Shown here piece after piece: positions 52,524 to 62,197 of a stretch of DNA of 64,000 nt (its first letter is position 1; every line of letters starts with the position of its first letter). The notes beneath the pieces were generated by a model. That model had not been told where the DNA came from and searched no databases. It saw nothing but the letters and a program-made list of their open reading frames with translations. Source of the stretch: Gallintestinimicrobium propionicum (GTDB lineage Bacteria > Bacillota > Clostridia > Lachnospirales > Lachnospiraceae); the NCBI RefSeq assembly GCF_025567525.1, contig NZ_JAOQJY010000021.1, positions 1-64,000 of the forward strand, written 5' to 3'. The position numbers were made by a program, and so were the translations under genes.

Positions 52524-55091
52524 TTACCGGTTCTTTCCACAGCAGTTTTTATATTTCTTACCGCTGCCGCAAGGACAGGGATCGTTCGGGTAAATCTTGA
52601 CGCTTTCCCGCTTTGCAGGCCGTCTCGGACCGCTCTCGTCCTTATTGGTGCCGGTCACCTTTGCTACCTGTTCTCTTTCTACCTTCTGCTCGATGCGGAT
52701 ATGGCAGAGCACGCGGATCGTATCCTCTTTAATGCTCTCTGTCATATTTTCAAACATCTCATAGGCATTCATCTTATATTCTACAAGCGGATCTCTCTGT
52801 CCATAGGCCTGCAGGCCGATACCCTGACGCAGCTGATCCATATCGTCGATGTGGTTCATCCACTTTCTGTCGATAACCTTTAACAGAACAACTCGCTCTG
52901 CCTCACGGATCATTTCGGGTTCAGGGAACTCTGCTTCTTTTGTTTCATAGAAACGAACAGCTTCTTCCTTGAGCTGCTGCTTTAAACTGTCCTTTTTCGG
53001 CTTGGAAATCCGTTCCTTTGTGATCGGCTCAAGCGGAATGATCGGAAGCAGCAGAGAATTTAACTCCGCCAGGTTCCATTCTTCAGAATCGTTTTCTTCG
53101 CCGATGACCATATCCACCGTATTGTCTACGATATCGGTAATCATCTTGTAGATCACATCGCGCATGCTCTCTCCGTCCAGAACGCGGCGACGCTCCGCAT
53201 AGATGATTTCACGCTGCTCGTTGTTGACCTGATCGTATTCCAACAAATTTTTACGGATACCGAAGTTGTTGCCCTCGATCTTCTTCTGTGCGTTTTCAAT
53301 CGCCTTGGAAAGCATCTTGTGCTCAATTTCCTGACCTTCCGGAATGCCCAGCGCATTGAACATGCTGATCATCTTCTCAGAACCGAACAATCTCATCAGA
53401 TCGTCTTCCAGGGAAATGTAAAATCTGGATTCACCGGGGTCTCCCTGACGGCCGGAACGACCGCGCAGCTGATTGTCGATACGGCGGGATTCATGGCGCT
53501 CAGTACCGATGATTTTCAGACCGCCTGCTGCCTTTGCTTCTTCATCCAGCTTGATATCCGTACCACGGCCTGCCATGTTGGTTGCAATGGTAACCGCACC
53601 GTGAATACCGGCGTCTGCAACGATTTCCGCTTCCAGCTCATGGAACTTCGCATTCAGCACCTTATGCTGGATACCCTCGCGGCGCAGCATACCGGAAAGC
53701 TGCTCAGACGCTTCGATCGTAATCGTACCAACCAGAACCGGCTGTCCCTTTGCATGTGCTTCCTTGACCGCTTCCACAATGGCGTTGAGCTTTTCTTTCT
53801 TTGTCTTGTAAACCGCATCGTGCAGGTCTTTTCGGATAACCGGACGGTTTGTAGGAATCTCCACAACGTCCATTCCATAAATATCTCTAAATTCCTTTTC
53901 CTCTGTCAGAGCGGTACCGGTCATACCGGATTTTTTCTCAAATTTATTAAAGAAGTTCTGGAACGTGATGGTTGCCAGCGTCTTGCTTTCTCTCTTTACC
54001 TTAACGTGCTCTTTTGCTTCAATTGCCTGATGCAGACCGTCGGAATAACGGCGTCCGGGCATGATACGTCCGGTAAATTCATCGACAATCAGAACCTGAT
54101 CCTCTTTTACCACGTAGTCCTTATCGCGGTGCATCAGGTTGTGTGCACGCAAAGCGAGGATGATATTGTTCTGGATCTCAAGATTTTCGGGATCTGCAAG
54201 GTTTTCGATATGGAAGAATTTCTCAACCTTTTCGATACCCTCTGCAGTCAGGTTTACAACCTTATCCTTTTCATTTACAACGAAATCACCGTTTTCTTCC
54301 TGCTCGATGCCCATGATCGCATCCATCTTGGAAAACTCGCCAACATCGTCACCGCGTTTTAACTGTCTTGCCAAAATGTCACAGGCTTCGTACAAGCTGG
54401 TAGATTTTCCGCTCTGTCCGGAAATGATCAGAGGAGTTCTCGCTTCATCGATCAGGACAGAGTCCACTTCGTCGATGATGGCATAGTGCAGATCACGCAG
54501 TACCAGCTGCTCCTTGTAAATCGCCATGTTGTCACGCAGATAATCAAAGCCCAGCTCGTTGTTGGTGACATAAGTAATATCGCAGGCATATGCTGCCTTC
54601 CGCTCTTCCGGCTTCATGCTGTTTAATACAATGCCGACCTTTAAGCCCAGAAATTCATGAATCGCTCCCATCCACTCTGCGTCACGGGCTGCCAGATAAT
54701 CATTGACCGTTACAACGTGTACACCCTTACCCTCCAGCGCGTTTAAGTAAGCGGGAAGCGTGGATACCAGCGTCTTACCTTCACCGGTTTTCATTTCTGC
54801 GATACGTCCCTGATGCAGGATAATACCGCCGATCAGCTGTACGCGGAAATGCTCCATGTTCAGGACACGACGTCCCGCTTCCCGAACCGTTGCATATGCT
54901 TCCGGCAAAAGGTCGTCTAAGGTCTCGCCCTGCGCCAGACGTGTTTTATATTCTTTCGTCTTATCTTTCAGCTGTTCATCCGTCAGCGCCATCATGTCGT
55001 CACGCAGAGACTCAATTTTATCCACGATCGGAAGGATTCGCTTTAACTCTCTTTCGCTGTGTGTACCAAAAACTTTTTCAATGACATTCAT
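52524..55091 (-). CDS. secA: Preprotein translocase ATPase SecA
   Basis: This 855-residue motor drives proteins through SecYEG. Motifs are complete: Walker A AEMKTGEGKTLVST near residue 100, IIDEVDSVLIDEARTPLI, the second nucleotide-binding fold with GTITIEASEQLS and TNMAGRGTDIKL, and QLRGRSGRQGDPG. The C-terminal zinc-binding tail CPCGSGKKYKNCCG, which binds SecB or membranes, is intact. The gene starts a transcript with a recognisable promoter and is followed by prfB. Confidence 0.98.
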   Translation of the reverse strand: MNVIEKVFGTHSERELKRILPIVDKIESLRDDMMALTDEQLKDKTKEYKTRLAQGETLDDLLPEAYATVREAGRRVLNMEHFRVQLIGGIILHQGRIAEMKTGEGKTLVSTLPAYLNALEGKGVHVVTVNDYLAARDAEWMGAIHEFLGLKVGIVLNSMKPEERKAAYACDITYVTNNELGFDYLRDNMAIYKEQLVLRDLHYAIIDEVDSVLIDEARTPLIISGQSGKSTSLYEACDILARQLKRGDDVGEFSKMDAIMGIEQEENGDFVVNEKDKVVNLTAEGIEKVEKFFHIENLADPENLEIQNNIILALRAHNLMHRDKDYVVKEDQVLIVDEFTGRIMPGRRYSDGLHQAIEAKEHVKVKRESKTLATITFQNFFNKFEKKSGMTGTALTEEKEFRDIYGMDVVEIPTNRPVIRKDLHDAVYKTKKEKLNAIVEAVKEAHAKGQPVLVGTITIEASEQLSGMLRREGIQHKVLNAKFHELEAEIVADAGIHGAVTIATNMAGRGTDIKLDEEAKAAGGLKIIGTERHESRRIDNQLRGRSGRQGDPGESRFYISLEDDLMRLFGSEKMISMFNALGIPEGQEIEHKMLSKAIENAQKKIEGNNFGIRKNLLEYDQVNNEQREIIYAERRRVLDGESMRDVIYKMITDIVDNTVDMVIGEENDSEEWNLAELNSLLLPIIPLEPITKERISKPKKDSLKQQLKEEAVRFYETKEAEFPEPEMIREAERVVLLKVIDRKWMNHIDDMDQLRQGIGLQAYGQRDPLVEYKMNAYEMFENMTESIKEDTIRVLCHIRIEQKVEREQVAKVTGTNKDESGPRRPAKRESVKIYPNDPCPCGSGKKYKNCCGKNR

Positions 55092-55191
55092 CCGTTATTC
55101 TCCATTCAAATGCGCCCGCCGGACGCCTTACTCCTGCCAAAACAGGGCAAAAAGAGCCCTCTTTGCCACGATAACTAAAAAACTAAAGGTT

Positions 55192-55220
55192 ATTTTAACA
55201 GATTAAGCCCGAAAATGCAA
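55192..55220 (-). promoter_or_regulatory. Promoter of secA-prfB
   Basis: TTGCAT (55215-55220), 17-bp spacer, TAAAAT (55192-55197), about 100 nt upstream of the start codon. Confidence 0.6.
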
Positions 55221-55305
55221 GGCGCGCGCCCCTTTGACAACAGGTTGTTACAGTTTTTTCACAAATTCTTAATATATGATTCCCGGCTTTGTGACCCGCA
55301 AAAAA

Positions 55306-55335
55306 ACTGCGGAAGCCTTTTTTGACCTCCGCAGT
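55306..55335 (-). terminator. Terminator of ptb-buk
   Basis: Stem ACTGCGGA/TCCGCAGT with 14-nt centre, followed on minus by TTTTTTTGCGGG, about 60 nt beyond the buk stop. Confidence 0.88.
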
Positions 55336-55392
55336 ATCTTTTGATCCTTTCCTGCTGCCTTTTAGAAGATCGCAGGAATGTTCTGTATCAGC

Positions 55393-56460
55393 TTAATATT
55401 CTTTTGCAGCTTCTTCTCCACGGATAACGCGCAGACCACCCTGTGCCAGAGCCAGCAGCTCATCCTCACCGGGATATACAGTGAACGGAGCGATCCAGCC
55501 AAGCTTTTCTTCCAGCATCTTCCTGGTAACAGGTGCATATGCAATACCGCCGGTCAGAATGATCTGATCAACCTTACCATTTAATACTGCTGCCATTGCA
55601 CCAGCATCCTTGGAGATCTGATAGAAGAAGGCATCTCTTACCAGAGCGGCATATTCGTCACCCTCTTCTGCCATCTTCTGCATATCACGGAAATCGTTGG
55701 TGTGCAGATAAGCATTTAAGCCGCCGTTTCCGCAGATCTTTTTATAAACTTCCTTCTCGGTATATTTACCGGAATAGCACATTTTAACCAGATCGCCAAC
55801 CGGAACGGTACCTGCTCTCTCCGGAGAGAATGCACCCTCACCGTCCAGGATGTTGTTTACATCTACAACCTTGCCCTGGCTGTGCGCACCAACAGAAACG
55901 CCGCCGCCCAGGTGGATTACGATCAGGTTCAGATCTTCGTATTTTACGCCGTGCTCTTTTGCATATCTTCTTGCAACAGCCTTCTGGTTCAGCGCATGGA
56001 AAATACTTCTTCTGGGAAGCTCAGGCATACCGGAAAGGCGCGCAACAGGCTCCAGCTCATCCACAACGACAGGATCTACGATATAAGAAGGAACACCGAT
56101 CTCATCACCGATTTCCCGTGCAAGGATACCGCCTAAGTTAGAAGCATGCTGACCCTGTACACCCTTTTTCAGGTCTGCAAGCAGTTCATCGCTTACGGTA
56201 TATGTGCCGCCCGGGATAGGCTTTAACAGACCGCCGCGACCTACGATCATATCGAAACTCTTAACATCGAAATCTTTTGCCTTCAGGAAGTCCAGGATAA
56301 TGTTCTTTCTGAAATCCTTCTGGTCGATAATGGACGCATACTGTGCAATCTCTTCTGTGGAATGACGCAGTGTTTCTTCAAATAACAGGTTCTCATCCTC
56401 GAATACACCGATCTTGGTGGAGGTGGAACCGGGATTGATAATCAGACTCTTGATTGCCAT
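55393..56460 (-). CDS. buk: Butyrate kinase
   Basis: A 355-residue acetokinase-superfamily enzyme that converts butyryl phosphate plus ADP to butyrate plus ATP. The N-terminal IINPGSTSTKIGVF phosphate loop, IVIHLGGGVSVGAHSQG and DGEGAFSPERAGTVP are typical. It is the last step of the butyrate pathway whose other genes lie just upstream, and it is cotranscribed with ptb (39-bp gap). Branched-chain fatty acid kinase is a close relative, but the neighbourhood favours butyrate. Confidence 0.96.
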   Translation of the reverse strand: MAIKSLIINPGSTSTKIGVFEDENLLFEETLRHSTEEIAQYASIIDQKDFRKNIILDFLKAKDFDVKSFDMIVGRGGLLKPIPGGTYTVSDELLADLKKGVQGQHASNLGGILAREIGDEIGVPSYIVDPVVVDELEPVARLSGMPELPRRSIFHALNQKAVARRYAKEHGVKYEDLNLIVIHLGGGVSVGAHSQGKVVDVNNILDGEGAFSPERAGTVPVGDLVKMCYSGKYTEKEVYKKICGNGGLNAYLHTNDFRDMQKMAEEGDEYAALVRDAFFYQISKDAGAMAAVLNGKVDQIILTGGIAYAPVTRKMLEEKLGWIAPFTVYPGEDELLALAQGGLRVIRGEEAAKEY

Positions 56461-56499
56461 ATCTGTCTCCTTTTTGCAGCTTCCAGTTATGCTGCGAAA

Positions 56500-57420
56500 T
56501 TATTTGTTTTTCTTTAAGCCTTCTGCTACAACCGCTGCCAGAGCGATGGAATTTACCTTGGTCTGGAAGGTATCGGAACGGCTGGTCAGGATTGCGGGAA
56601 CCTGAGTACCGGTGAGGATGCATCCGTTCTTTACCTCTGCAGTGTGTACCAGAGTCTTGTATACCAGGTTGCCGGCGTGGATATCAGGGAACAGCAGGAT
56701 ATCTGCATCGCCCTGGATCTTACGGTCAGTAGCACCCTTATGCTTTGCAGCTTCCGGATCAATTGCCAGATCCATAGACAGAGGGCCATCTACGATACAG
56801 CCTGTGATCTTGCCTTCTTCGTTCATCTTGGTCAGCTCAGCAGCTTCAACGGTAACAGGCATCTTGGGGTTTACAACCTCAACTGCTGCCAGAGGAGCAA
56901 CCTTCGGACACTCAATACCGCATGCATGTACAACCTCTACGGTATTTTCAATGATATGTACCTTATCTTCCAGGGTAGGATATGTCATAAATGCAACGTC
57001 TGTCAGGAACAACAGCTGCTTAATGCCTTTTACTTCAAAACAGCATACGTGGGACAGCGGTTTGCCGGTGCGCAGACCAACTTCCTTGTCCAGAATGCTC
57101 TTTAAGAAAGATTTGGTATCGATCAGACCTTTCATATACATGTCAGCAACGCCGTCATGTGCCAGCTTAACTGCCTTTAAAGCAGCCTGCCAGTGATCCG
57201 GCTCGTTGATGATTTCGTAAGGAGTCAGGTCGATATTTAAACCTGCAGCGATCTCGCGAATCTTTGCTTCATCACCAACCAGGATAGCATCTGCAAAGCC
57301 CTGTTTTCTTGCTTCTTCTACAGCTTCCAGAATCGGAGCATCTTCTGCTACAGCAACAGATACTTTCTTTTTGCCGTACTCTTTGACCTTGGAGATCAGT
57401 TCTTCAAAATTTGCACTCAT
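56500..57420 (-). CDS. ptb: Phosphate butyryltransferase
   Basis: A 306-residue enzyme that exchanges CoA for phosphate on butyryl-CoA. It has the phosphotransacetylase fold: DGPLSMDLAIDPEAAKHKG and LLFPDIHAGNLVYKTLVHT near the active site. The start MSANFEELISKV follows GAGGTG; a longer frame upstream lacks support. The promoter overlaps the end of the ybaK gene. Together with buk it forms the kinase route to butyrate, in place of butyryl-CoA:acetate CoA-transferase, none of which is in this window. Confidence 0.96.
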   Translation of the reverse strand: MSANFEELISKVKEYGKKKVSVAVAEDAPILEAVEEARKQGFADAILVGDEAKIREIAAGLNIDLTPYEIINEPDHWQAALKAVKLAHDGVADMYMKGLIDTKSFLKSILDKEVGLRTGKPLSHVCCFEVKGIKQLLFLTDVAFMTYPTLEDKVHIIENTVEVVHACGIECPKVAPLAAVEVVNPKMPVTVEAAELTKMNEEGKITGCIVDGPLSMDLAIDPEAAKHKGATDRKIQGDADILLFPDIHAGNLVYKTLVHTAEVKNGCILTGTQVPAILTSRSDTFQTKVNSIALAAVVAEGLKKNK

Positions 57421-57488
57421 CTTTCTACACCTCATTTTTTCTTCTGAAACCTGTGCGCGTCCACAAAACACGCACTTCACCATCCAAA

Positions 57489-57517
57489 ATAATAACACTT
57501 ACCCACTTGCGGGTCAA
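57489..57517 (-). promoter_or_regulatory. Promoter of ptb-buk
   Basis: TTGACC (57512-57517), 17-bp spacer, TATTAT (57489-57494); the -35 overlaps the ybaK stop region. Confidence 0.65.
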
Positions 57518-58008
57518 GCGATAATCTCCGCAAATACCGCATTGGCTGCCTTTGCAAGATCCTCCGGAGTCAGTTCGATCTGCGATCCGATCCGTCCGCC
57601 GCTAACGATCATTGTCTGCAATGTCTGAGCACTGGCATCGATTACCGTTTTATACTGTTTTTTCATGCCGACTGCCGTACAGCCGCCGCGAATATAGCCG
57701 GTGATCTGGTTGATATCCTTTACATGGATCATCTCCAGAGATTTCTCTCCGACCGCTTTTGCCGCTTTCTTCAAATCCAGCTCCTCTGCCACCGGGATCA
57801 CAAAGACAAAATAGGCCTTGCTGTGTCCCTGCGTTACCAGCGTCTTATAAACCTGCTCCGGTTTTAAGTTCAGCTTTTCCACGATCTGCATGCCGTCGAT
57901 AAATTCGTCGCATTCGTAGGTATAATGGGTATACGGAATCTTCATCCGATCCAGAATCCGCATCGCGTTTGTTTTGATTTCTTTTTCTTTCGCCATATAT
58001 TCTGTCAT
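57514..58008 (-). CDS. ybaK: Cys-tRNA(Pro)/Cys-tRNA(Cys) deacylase, YbaK/EbsC family
   Basis: A 164-residue trans-editing enzyme that clears Cys mischarged on tRNA-Pro. It has the conserved lysine segment EQVYKTLVTQGHSKAYFVFV and GYIRGGCTAVGMKK, typical of YbaK/ProX editing domains. Two starts are possible: the first ATG directly abuts the GGAAAGGG site, while an internal ATG (57996) is 12 nt away. It is monocistronic with its own promoter, set between the electron-transfer genes and ptb. Confidence 0.93.
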   Translation of the reverse strand: MTEYMAKEKEIKTNAMRILDRMKIPYTHYTYECDEFIDGMQIVEKLNLKPEQVYKTLVTQGHSKAYFVFVIPVAEELDLKKAAKAVGEKSLEMIHVKDINQITGYIRGGCTAVGMKKQYKTVIDASAQTLQTMIVSGGRIGSQIELTPEDLAKAANAVFAEIIA

Positions 58009-58023
58009 CCCTTTCCAGCGACA

Positions 58024-58052
58024 AGTATATCAAATTCGGGGATAGGATACAA
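58024..58052 (-). promoter_or_regulatory. Promoter of ybaK
   Basis: TTGTAT (58047-58052), 17-bp spacer, TATACT (58024-58029), very close to the start codon. Confidence 0.5.
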
Positions 58053-58070
58053 GCCTGCTGCATACATGAT

Positions 58071-58120
58071 CACGGAGCGTTTTTTCTCGTATCGAAACGA
58101 AATTTCCTATACGACGAGAA
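58071..58120 (+). repeat. Family B repeat, partial copy B4
   Basis: The right-hand hairpin of family B only (CTCGTATCGAAAC / TTTCCTATACGACGAG), again abutting a terminator hairpin, here that of etfA. Confidence 0.65.
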
Positions 58121-58145
58121 AAGACCCGCCTCATCGACGGGTCTT
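58121..58145 (-). terminator. Terminator of the butyrate operon (after etfA)
   Basis: Stem AAGACCCG/CGGGTCTT with 9-nt loop, followed on minus by TTCTCGTCG, the edge of repeat B4; 25 nt beyond the etfA stop. Confidence 0.75.
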
Positions 58146-58169
58146 TCCTGTATACATTCTATATACAAT

Positions 58170-59216
58170 TTAGTTCTTTGCAGCCTTTGCTTCTTTGATC
58201 TTCTCGGTCAGAGCAGGCAGGATCTTGTTCAGATCGCCAACGATGCCGTAGTCAGCAACGTCGAAGATCGGAGCTGTCTCATCTTTGTTGATTGCAATGA
58301 TGATGTCAGACTCTTCCATACCAGCCAGGTGCTGAATTGCACCGGAGATACCGATTGCAAAGTATACATGAGGACGAACGGTCTTACCGGTCTGTCCAAC
58401 CTGCAGGTCTTTGGACTTCCAGCCAGCATCTACAACTGCACGGGAGCAGCTTACGGTACCGCCAAGAGCTTCTGCCAGATCATCCAGCAGTTTGAAGTTC
58501 TCTGCGCTGCCTACACCACGACCGCCGGATACCAGGATCTTAGCGTCCATGATATCTTCTACGTCAGATACAGCCTTTACGATATCCAGGATCTCAACAT
58601 ATTTGTTGTTGGGAACGAATCCAGGATTGAACTCTTCGATAACAGCCTGTGCGCCTTCCACACGCTCAGCCTTCTGCATAACGCCAGGACGAACGGTAGC
58701 CATCTGAGGACGGAAGTTCGGACAAGCGATGGTAGCAATTGTGTTGCCGCCGAATGCAGGACGAGTCATCAGCAGCTGGTTGTGCAGCTGTTCTCTGCCC
58801 GGGATCGGGTTGATCGGGAAATCGCCGATTTCCAGCTGTGTGCAGTCTGCGGTCAGACCGGTGTGGATTCTTGCGGATACACGGGGACCTAAGTCACGGC
58901 CGATTGCTGTTGCGCCAACCAGCATGATTTCGGGTTTGTACTTCTTGATAACCTCAGCCAGTGCATGTGCATAAGGCTCGGTTCTGTACTCTTTTAATTC
59001 AGGATCATCTACAACGATGATTCTGTCTGCGCCGTACTCAGCCAGCTCTTTGGTAAGACTCATAACGTCGCTACCGATTAAAACTGCAGTTACTTCTGTG
59101 CCAAGATCCTTTGCCAGATCTTTTCCTTTGCCCACCAGCTCCAGTGCAATACCGTTTAACTTGTTGTCTACCTGCTGTGCAAAGACAAATACGCCTTTAT
59201 ATTCTTCTAAGTTCAT
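58170..59216 (-). CDS. etfA: Electron transfer flavoprotein alpha subunit
   Basis: This 348-residue FAD-binding subunit of the Bcd-EtfAB complex bifurcates NADH electrons to crotonyl-CoA and ferredoxin. The C-terminal FAD domain shows VSGGRGVGSAENF, SCSRAVVDAGW, VYFAIGISGAIQHLAG and IIAINKDETAPIFDVADYG. I start at MNLEEYKGVFVF, as in relatives; a GTG four codons upstream is possible. It is the last gene of the thl-crt-hbd-bcd-etfB-etfA run, 28 bp after etfB. Confidence 0.96.
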   Translation of the reverse strand: MNLEEYKGVFVFAQQVDNKLNGIALELVGKGKDLAKDLGTEVTAVLIGSDVMSLTKELAEYGADRIIVVDDPELKEYRTEPYAHALAEVIKKYKPEIMLVGATAIGRDLGPRVSARIHTGLTADCTQLEIGDFPINPIPGREQLHNQLLMTRPAFGGNTIATIACPNFRPQMATVRPGVMQKAERVEGAQAVIEEFNPGFVPNNKYVEILDIVKAVSDVEDIMDAKILVSGGRGVGSAENFKLLDDLAEALGGTVSCSRAVVDAGWKSKDLQVGQTGKTVRPHVYFAIGISGAIQHLAGMEESDIIIAINKDETAPIFDVADYGIVGDLNKILPALTEKIKEAKAAKN

Positions 59217-59244
59217 CTCATTCACCACGCTTTTCTATAATTTG

Positions 59245-60027
59245 TTAAATTACATGTTTGGTCAGTAACTTGTCCATAATATAGTCAACAGACTCTGCCG
59301 GATCAAGAGCAACCTTTTCGCCTGCGCCCTTACGAACCTTATCAGATGCCTTTGCGATCTGGGTCGGAGATCCCTTCAGACCAAGGTTGGAATCATCCAC
59401 ATCCTTTAAGTCTTTTCTGCCCCAAACGGTGATCTCTGCATCATAAGCATCGAAGATTCCGCCGGGAGTCATGTAACGGGGCTCGTTTAACTCTGCCAGT
59501 GCAGTAACCAGACAGGGCATTTTTGCTTTCAGAACGTGATATCTGTCATCGTACTGACGCTCAACGATTACGGAATCGCCTTCAACCTTTAAGTTCTGAG
59601 CGTAGCTGATAACCGGAATATCCAGATGCTCAGAAATCTGAGGACCAACCTGTGCGGTATCGCCGTCGATTGCCTGACGTCCGGTAATGATCAGATCATA
59701 CTCCAGATTACGCAGTGCACCTGCAATTGTCTGGGAAGTAGCCCATGTATCAGCGCCGCCCAGGACTCTGTCTGTTACCAGAATGCCCTTGTCTGCGCCC
59801 ATAGCCAGAGCCTCACGCAGAACTTCTTCTGCCTTGGGAAGACCCATGGTCAGAACGGTAACTTCTGCGCCATACTGATCTTTTAAGCGAAGCGCTGCTT
59901 CCAGACCAGCCTTGTCATCGGGATTCATAATTGCCATCATGGCACTTCTGTCAAGAGTGCCGTCGGGATTGAACTTAACGCCGCCCTTGGTATCGGGTAC
60001 CTGTTTGATACAAACAACGATTTTCAT
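59245..60027 (-). CDS. etfB: Electron transfer flavoprotein beta subunit
   Basis: A 260-residue subunit with the signature MKIVVCIKQVPDTKG at the start and LIITGRQAIDGDTAQVGP, the FAD/AMP-binding ETF-beta loop. In Clostridia this subunit carries the second flavin needed for electron bifurcation with Bcd. AAGGAG precedes the chosen ATG. It lies between bcd and etfA. Confidence 0.96.
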   Translation of the reverse strand: MKIVVCIKQVPDTKGGVKFNPDGTLDRSAMMAIMNPDDKAGLEAALRLKDQYGAEVTVLTMGLPKAEEVLREALAMGADKGILVTDRVLGGADTWATSQTIAGALRNLEYDLIITGRQAIDGDTAQVGPQISEHLDIPVISYAQNLKVEGDSVIVERQYDDRYHVLKAKMPCLVTALAELNEPRYMTPGGIFDAYDAEITVWGRKDLKDVDDSNLGLKGSPTQIAKASDKVRKGAGEKVALDPAESVDYIMDKLLTKHVI

Positions 60028-60089
60028 TGTATGATTCACTCCTTATTTTAATTTGTCTATTGCCTGCAAAGTTCTTTACTTTGTATGGA

Positions 60090-61241
60090 TTATTTCAGCA
60101 GAGCGCCGGAGATAACCATTCTCTGAACTTCGCTGGTACCTTCGTAGATCTCAGTGATCTTCGCATCGCGCATCATACGTTCTACTTCGTACTCTCTGGT
60201 GTAACCATAGCCGCCGTGCAGCTGTACAGCCTTGGTGGTAACTTCCATAGCAACTTCTGCAGCGTACAATTTTGCCTTTGCAGCTTCTACGGAGTAGGTC
60301 TTCTGAGTAGCCTTTGCCATAGCAGCCTTGTAAACCAGAAGCTGAGCAGCCTCAACCTTGGTTGCCATATCAGCCAGCTGGAACTGTGTATTCTGGAATG
60401 CACCGATCGCACGGCCAAACTGCTTTCTTTCTTTTACATATGCAACGGTTCTCTCAAGAGCACCCTCTGCAATACCCAGAGCCTGAGAAGCGATACCGAT
60501 ACGGCCGCCATCCAGAGTATGCATAGCGATGTTGAAGCCCTTGCCCTGCTGACCCAGCAGATTTTCCTTGGGGATACGGCAATCCTGGAAGATCAGTTCG
60601 TATGTGGAAGAACCACGGATACCCATCTTCTTCTCTTTGGTACCGAATGTGAAGCCGGGAGTTCCTTTCTCTACGATAAATGCAGAGATTTCTTTCATCT
60701 TGCGGCCGCGCTTTTCAACAACACCGGTTACAGCGAAGATAACGTAAACGTCAGCTTCCTTACCGTTTGTGATGAAGCACTTGGAACCGTTTAATACCCA
60801 CTCATCGCCGTCTAAAACAGCCTTGGTCTGCTGACCCTGAGCATCTGTACCAGCACCGGGCTCCGTTAAGCCGAACGCACCCAGCTTTTCACCTTTTGCA
60901 AGGGGAACCAGGAATTTCTGCTTCTGCTCTTCTGTACCGAATGTCATGATCGGATCGCAGCAAAGAGAGGTATGTGCAGAAACGATAACGCCTGTGGTGC
61001 CGCAAACCTTGGAAAGCTCCTCTACACACATAGCGTAGGTCAGAGGATCACAGCCCTGTCCGCCGTATTCCTTCGGTACCGGGATACCCATGAAACCGGC
61101 TTTGATCATTTTGTCAACAGTCACTCTGGGGAATTCTTCGGTCTCATCAACCTCAATTGCCAGAGGCTTTACTTCCTTCTCGGCGAAATCTCTGAAAAGC
61201 TGTCTCGCCATCTCATGCTTTTTGTCCAAAGTAAAATCCAT
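60090..61241 (-). CDS. bcd: Butyryl-CoA dehydrogenase
   Basis: This 383-residue acyl-CoA dehydrogenase reduces crotonyl-CoA to butyryl-CoA within the EtfAB complex. Family motifs are GAFGLTEPGAGTDAQG, KCFITNGKEADVYVIFAV and the C-terminal QLHGGYGYTREYEVERM. The catalytic Glu is about residue 367, in ITEIYEGTSEVQRM. The gene context with both Etf subunits, hbd and crt makes the short-chain assignment firm. Confidence 0.96.
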   Translation of the reverse strand: MDFTLDKKHEMARQLFRDFAEKEVKPLAIEVDETEEFPRVTVDKMIKAGFMGIPVPKEYGGQGCDPLTYAMCVEELSKVCGTTGVIVSAHTSLCCDPIMTFGTEEQKQKFLVPLAKGEKLGAFGLTEPGAGTDAQGQQTKAVLDGDEWVLNGSKCFITNGKEADVYVIFAVTGVVEKRGRKMKEISAFIVEKGTPGFTFGTKEKKMGIRGSSTYELIFQDCRIPKENLLGQQGKGFNIAMHTLDGGRIGIASQALGIAEGALERTVAYVKERKQFGRAIGAFQNTQFQLADMATKVEAAQLLVYKAAMAKATQKTYSVEAAKAKLYAAEVAMEVTTKAVQLHGGYGYTREYEVERMMRDAKITEIYEGTSEVQRMVISGALLK

Positions 61242-61309
61242 GATTTTATATTCCTCCTTGTGAGCTTGCGGCTGTCTTGATCAGGCAGCCGCCTCACTCC
61301 TATTATTAT

Positions 61310-62149
61310 TTATTTCGTGTAGTCGTAAAAGCCCTTGCCGGTCTTCTGTCCAAGCTGTCCGCCGCGAACCATCTTTCTCAGAAGGGGATGAGGACGATAC
61401 TTCGGATCGCCAGTCTCGGATTCCAGAACTTCCATGATAGCCAGTACGATATCCAGACCGATCAGGTCGCCCAGAGCCAGAGGTCCCATGGGATGGTTTG
61501 CACCCAGCTTCATAGCTGTATCGATATCTTCTACGCTTGCAACGCCATCTGCATAGATACCAACTGCTTCGTTGATCATCGGAACAAGGATTCTGTTTAC
61601 AACGAAACCAGCTGCTTCATTTACCTGTACAGGAGTCTTGCCGATCTCAACGGAGATTGCTTTGATCTTTTCCACAACCTCTTCAGGAGTGTTCAGACCT
61701 GCAATAACCTCAACCAGCTTCATAACAGGAGCGGGATTAAAGAAGTGCATGCCGATAACCGGACGATCCAGGCCAGCGCCGATCTCTGTGATGGACAGAG
61801 AGGATGTGTTGGTAGCAAAGATGCAGTCTGCCTTGCAGATGTCCTGCAGCTCTTTGAATGTCTGCTTCTTGATCTGCATGTTTTCCAGAGCAGCTTCTAC
61901 AACCAGATCGCAATCTGTGCAGATGGTCTTAACGCCTGTTGTGATCTTAGCCAGAACAGCGTCAGCAGCTTCCTGAGTCATTTTGCCTTTTGCAATTCTC
62001 TTCTCAAAGCCCTTTGCAATTTTCTTCTTGCCGTTTGCAGCGAACTCTTCGTTGATATCGCAAAGAAATACTTCATAGCCTTCGGTCTGAGCGAAAGCCT
62101 GTGCGATGCCGGAACCCATTGTGCCGGCGCCAATAATACCTACCTTCAT
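61310..62149 (-). CDS. hbd: 3-hydroxybutyryl-CoA dehydrogenase
   Basis: A 279-residue NAD(P)-dependent enzyme reducing acetoacetyl-CoA. Rossmann start VGIIGAGTMGSGIAQAF, catalytic His in GMHFFNPAPVMKLVEV, and NEAAGFVVNRILVPM with GANHPMGPLALGDLIGLD in the C-terminal domain. Length is typical of the short clostridial form. It lies between crt and bcd. Confidence 0.97.
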   Translation of the reverse strand: MKVGIIGAGTMGSGIAQAFAQTEGYEVFLCDINEEFAANGKKKIAKGFEKRIAKGKMTQEAADAVLAKITTGVKTICTDCDLVVEAALENMQIKKQTFKELQDICKADCIFATNTSSLSITEIGAGLDRPVIGMHFFNPAPVMKLVEVIAGLNTPEEVVEKIKAISVEIGKTPVQVNEAAGFVVNRILVPMINEAVGIYADGVASVEDIDTAMKLGANHPMGPLALGDLIGLDIVLAIMEVLESETGDPKYRPHPLLRKMVRGGQLGQKTGKGFYDYTK

Positions 62150-62197
62150 GATGTTATCCTCCTGATTTTTTATTAAAAACCTTAAAAGGTTGTTGCC

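Noticed and set aside
53319..54362. A 347-codon frame on the plus strand
   Set aside because: It is a shadow of secA, whose coding assignment is certain.
61277..62176. A 299-codon frame on the plus strand
   Set aside because: It is antisense to hbd. The peptide is rich in Cys, Leu and His, as expected from reading a gene backwards.
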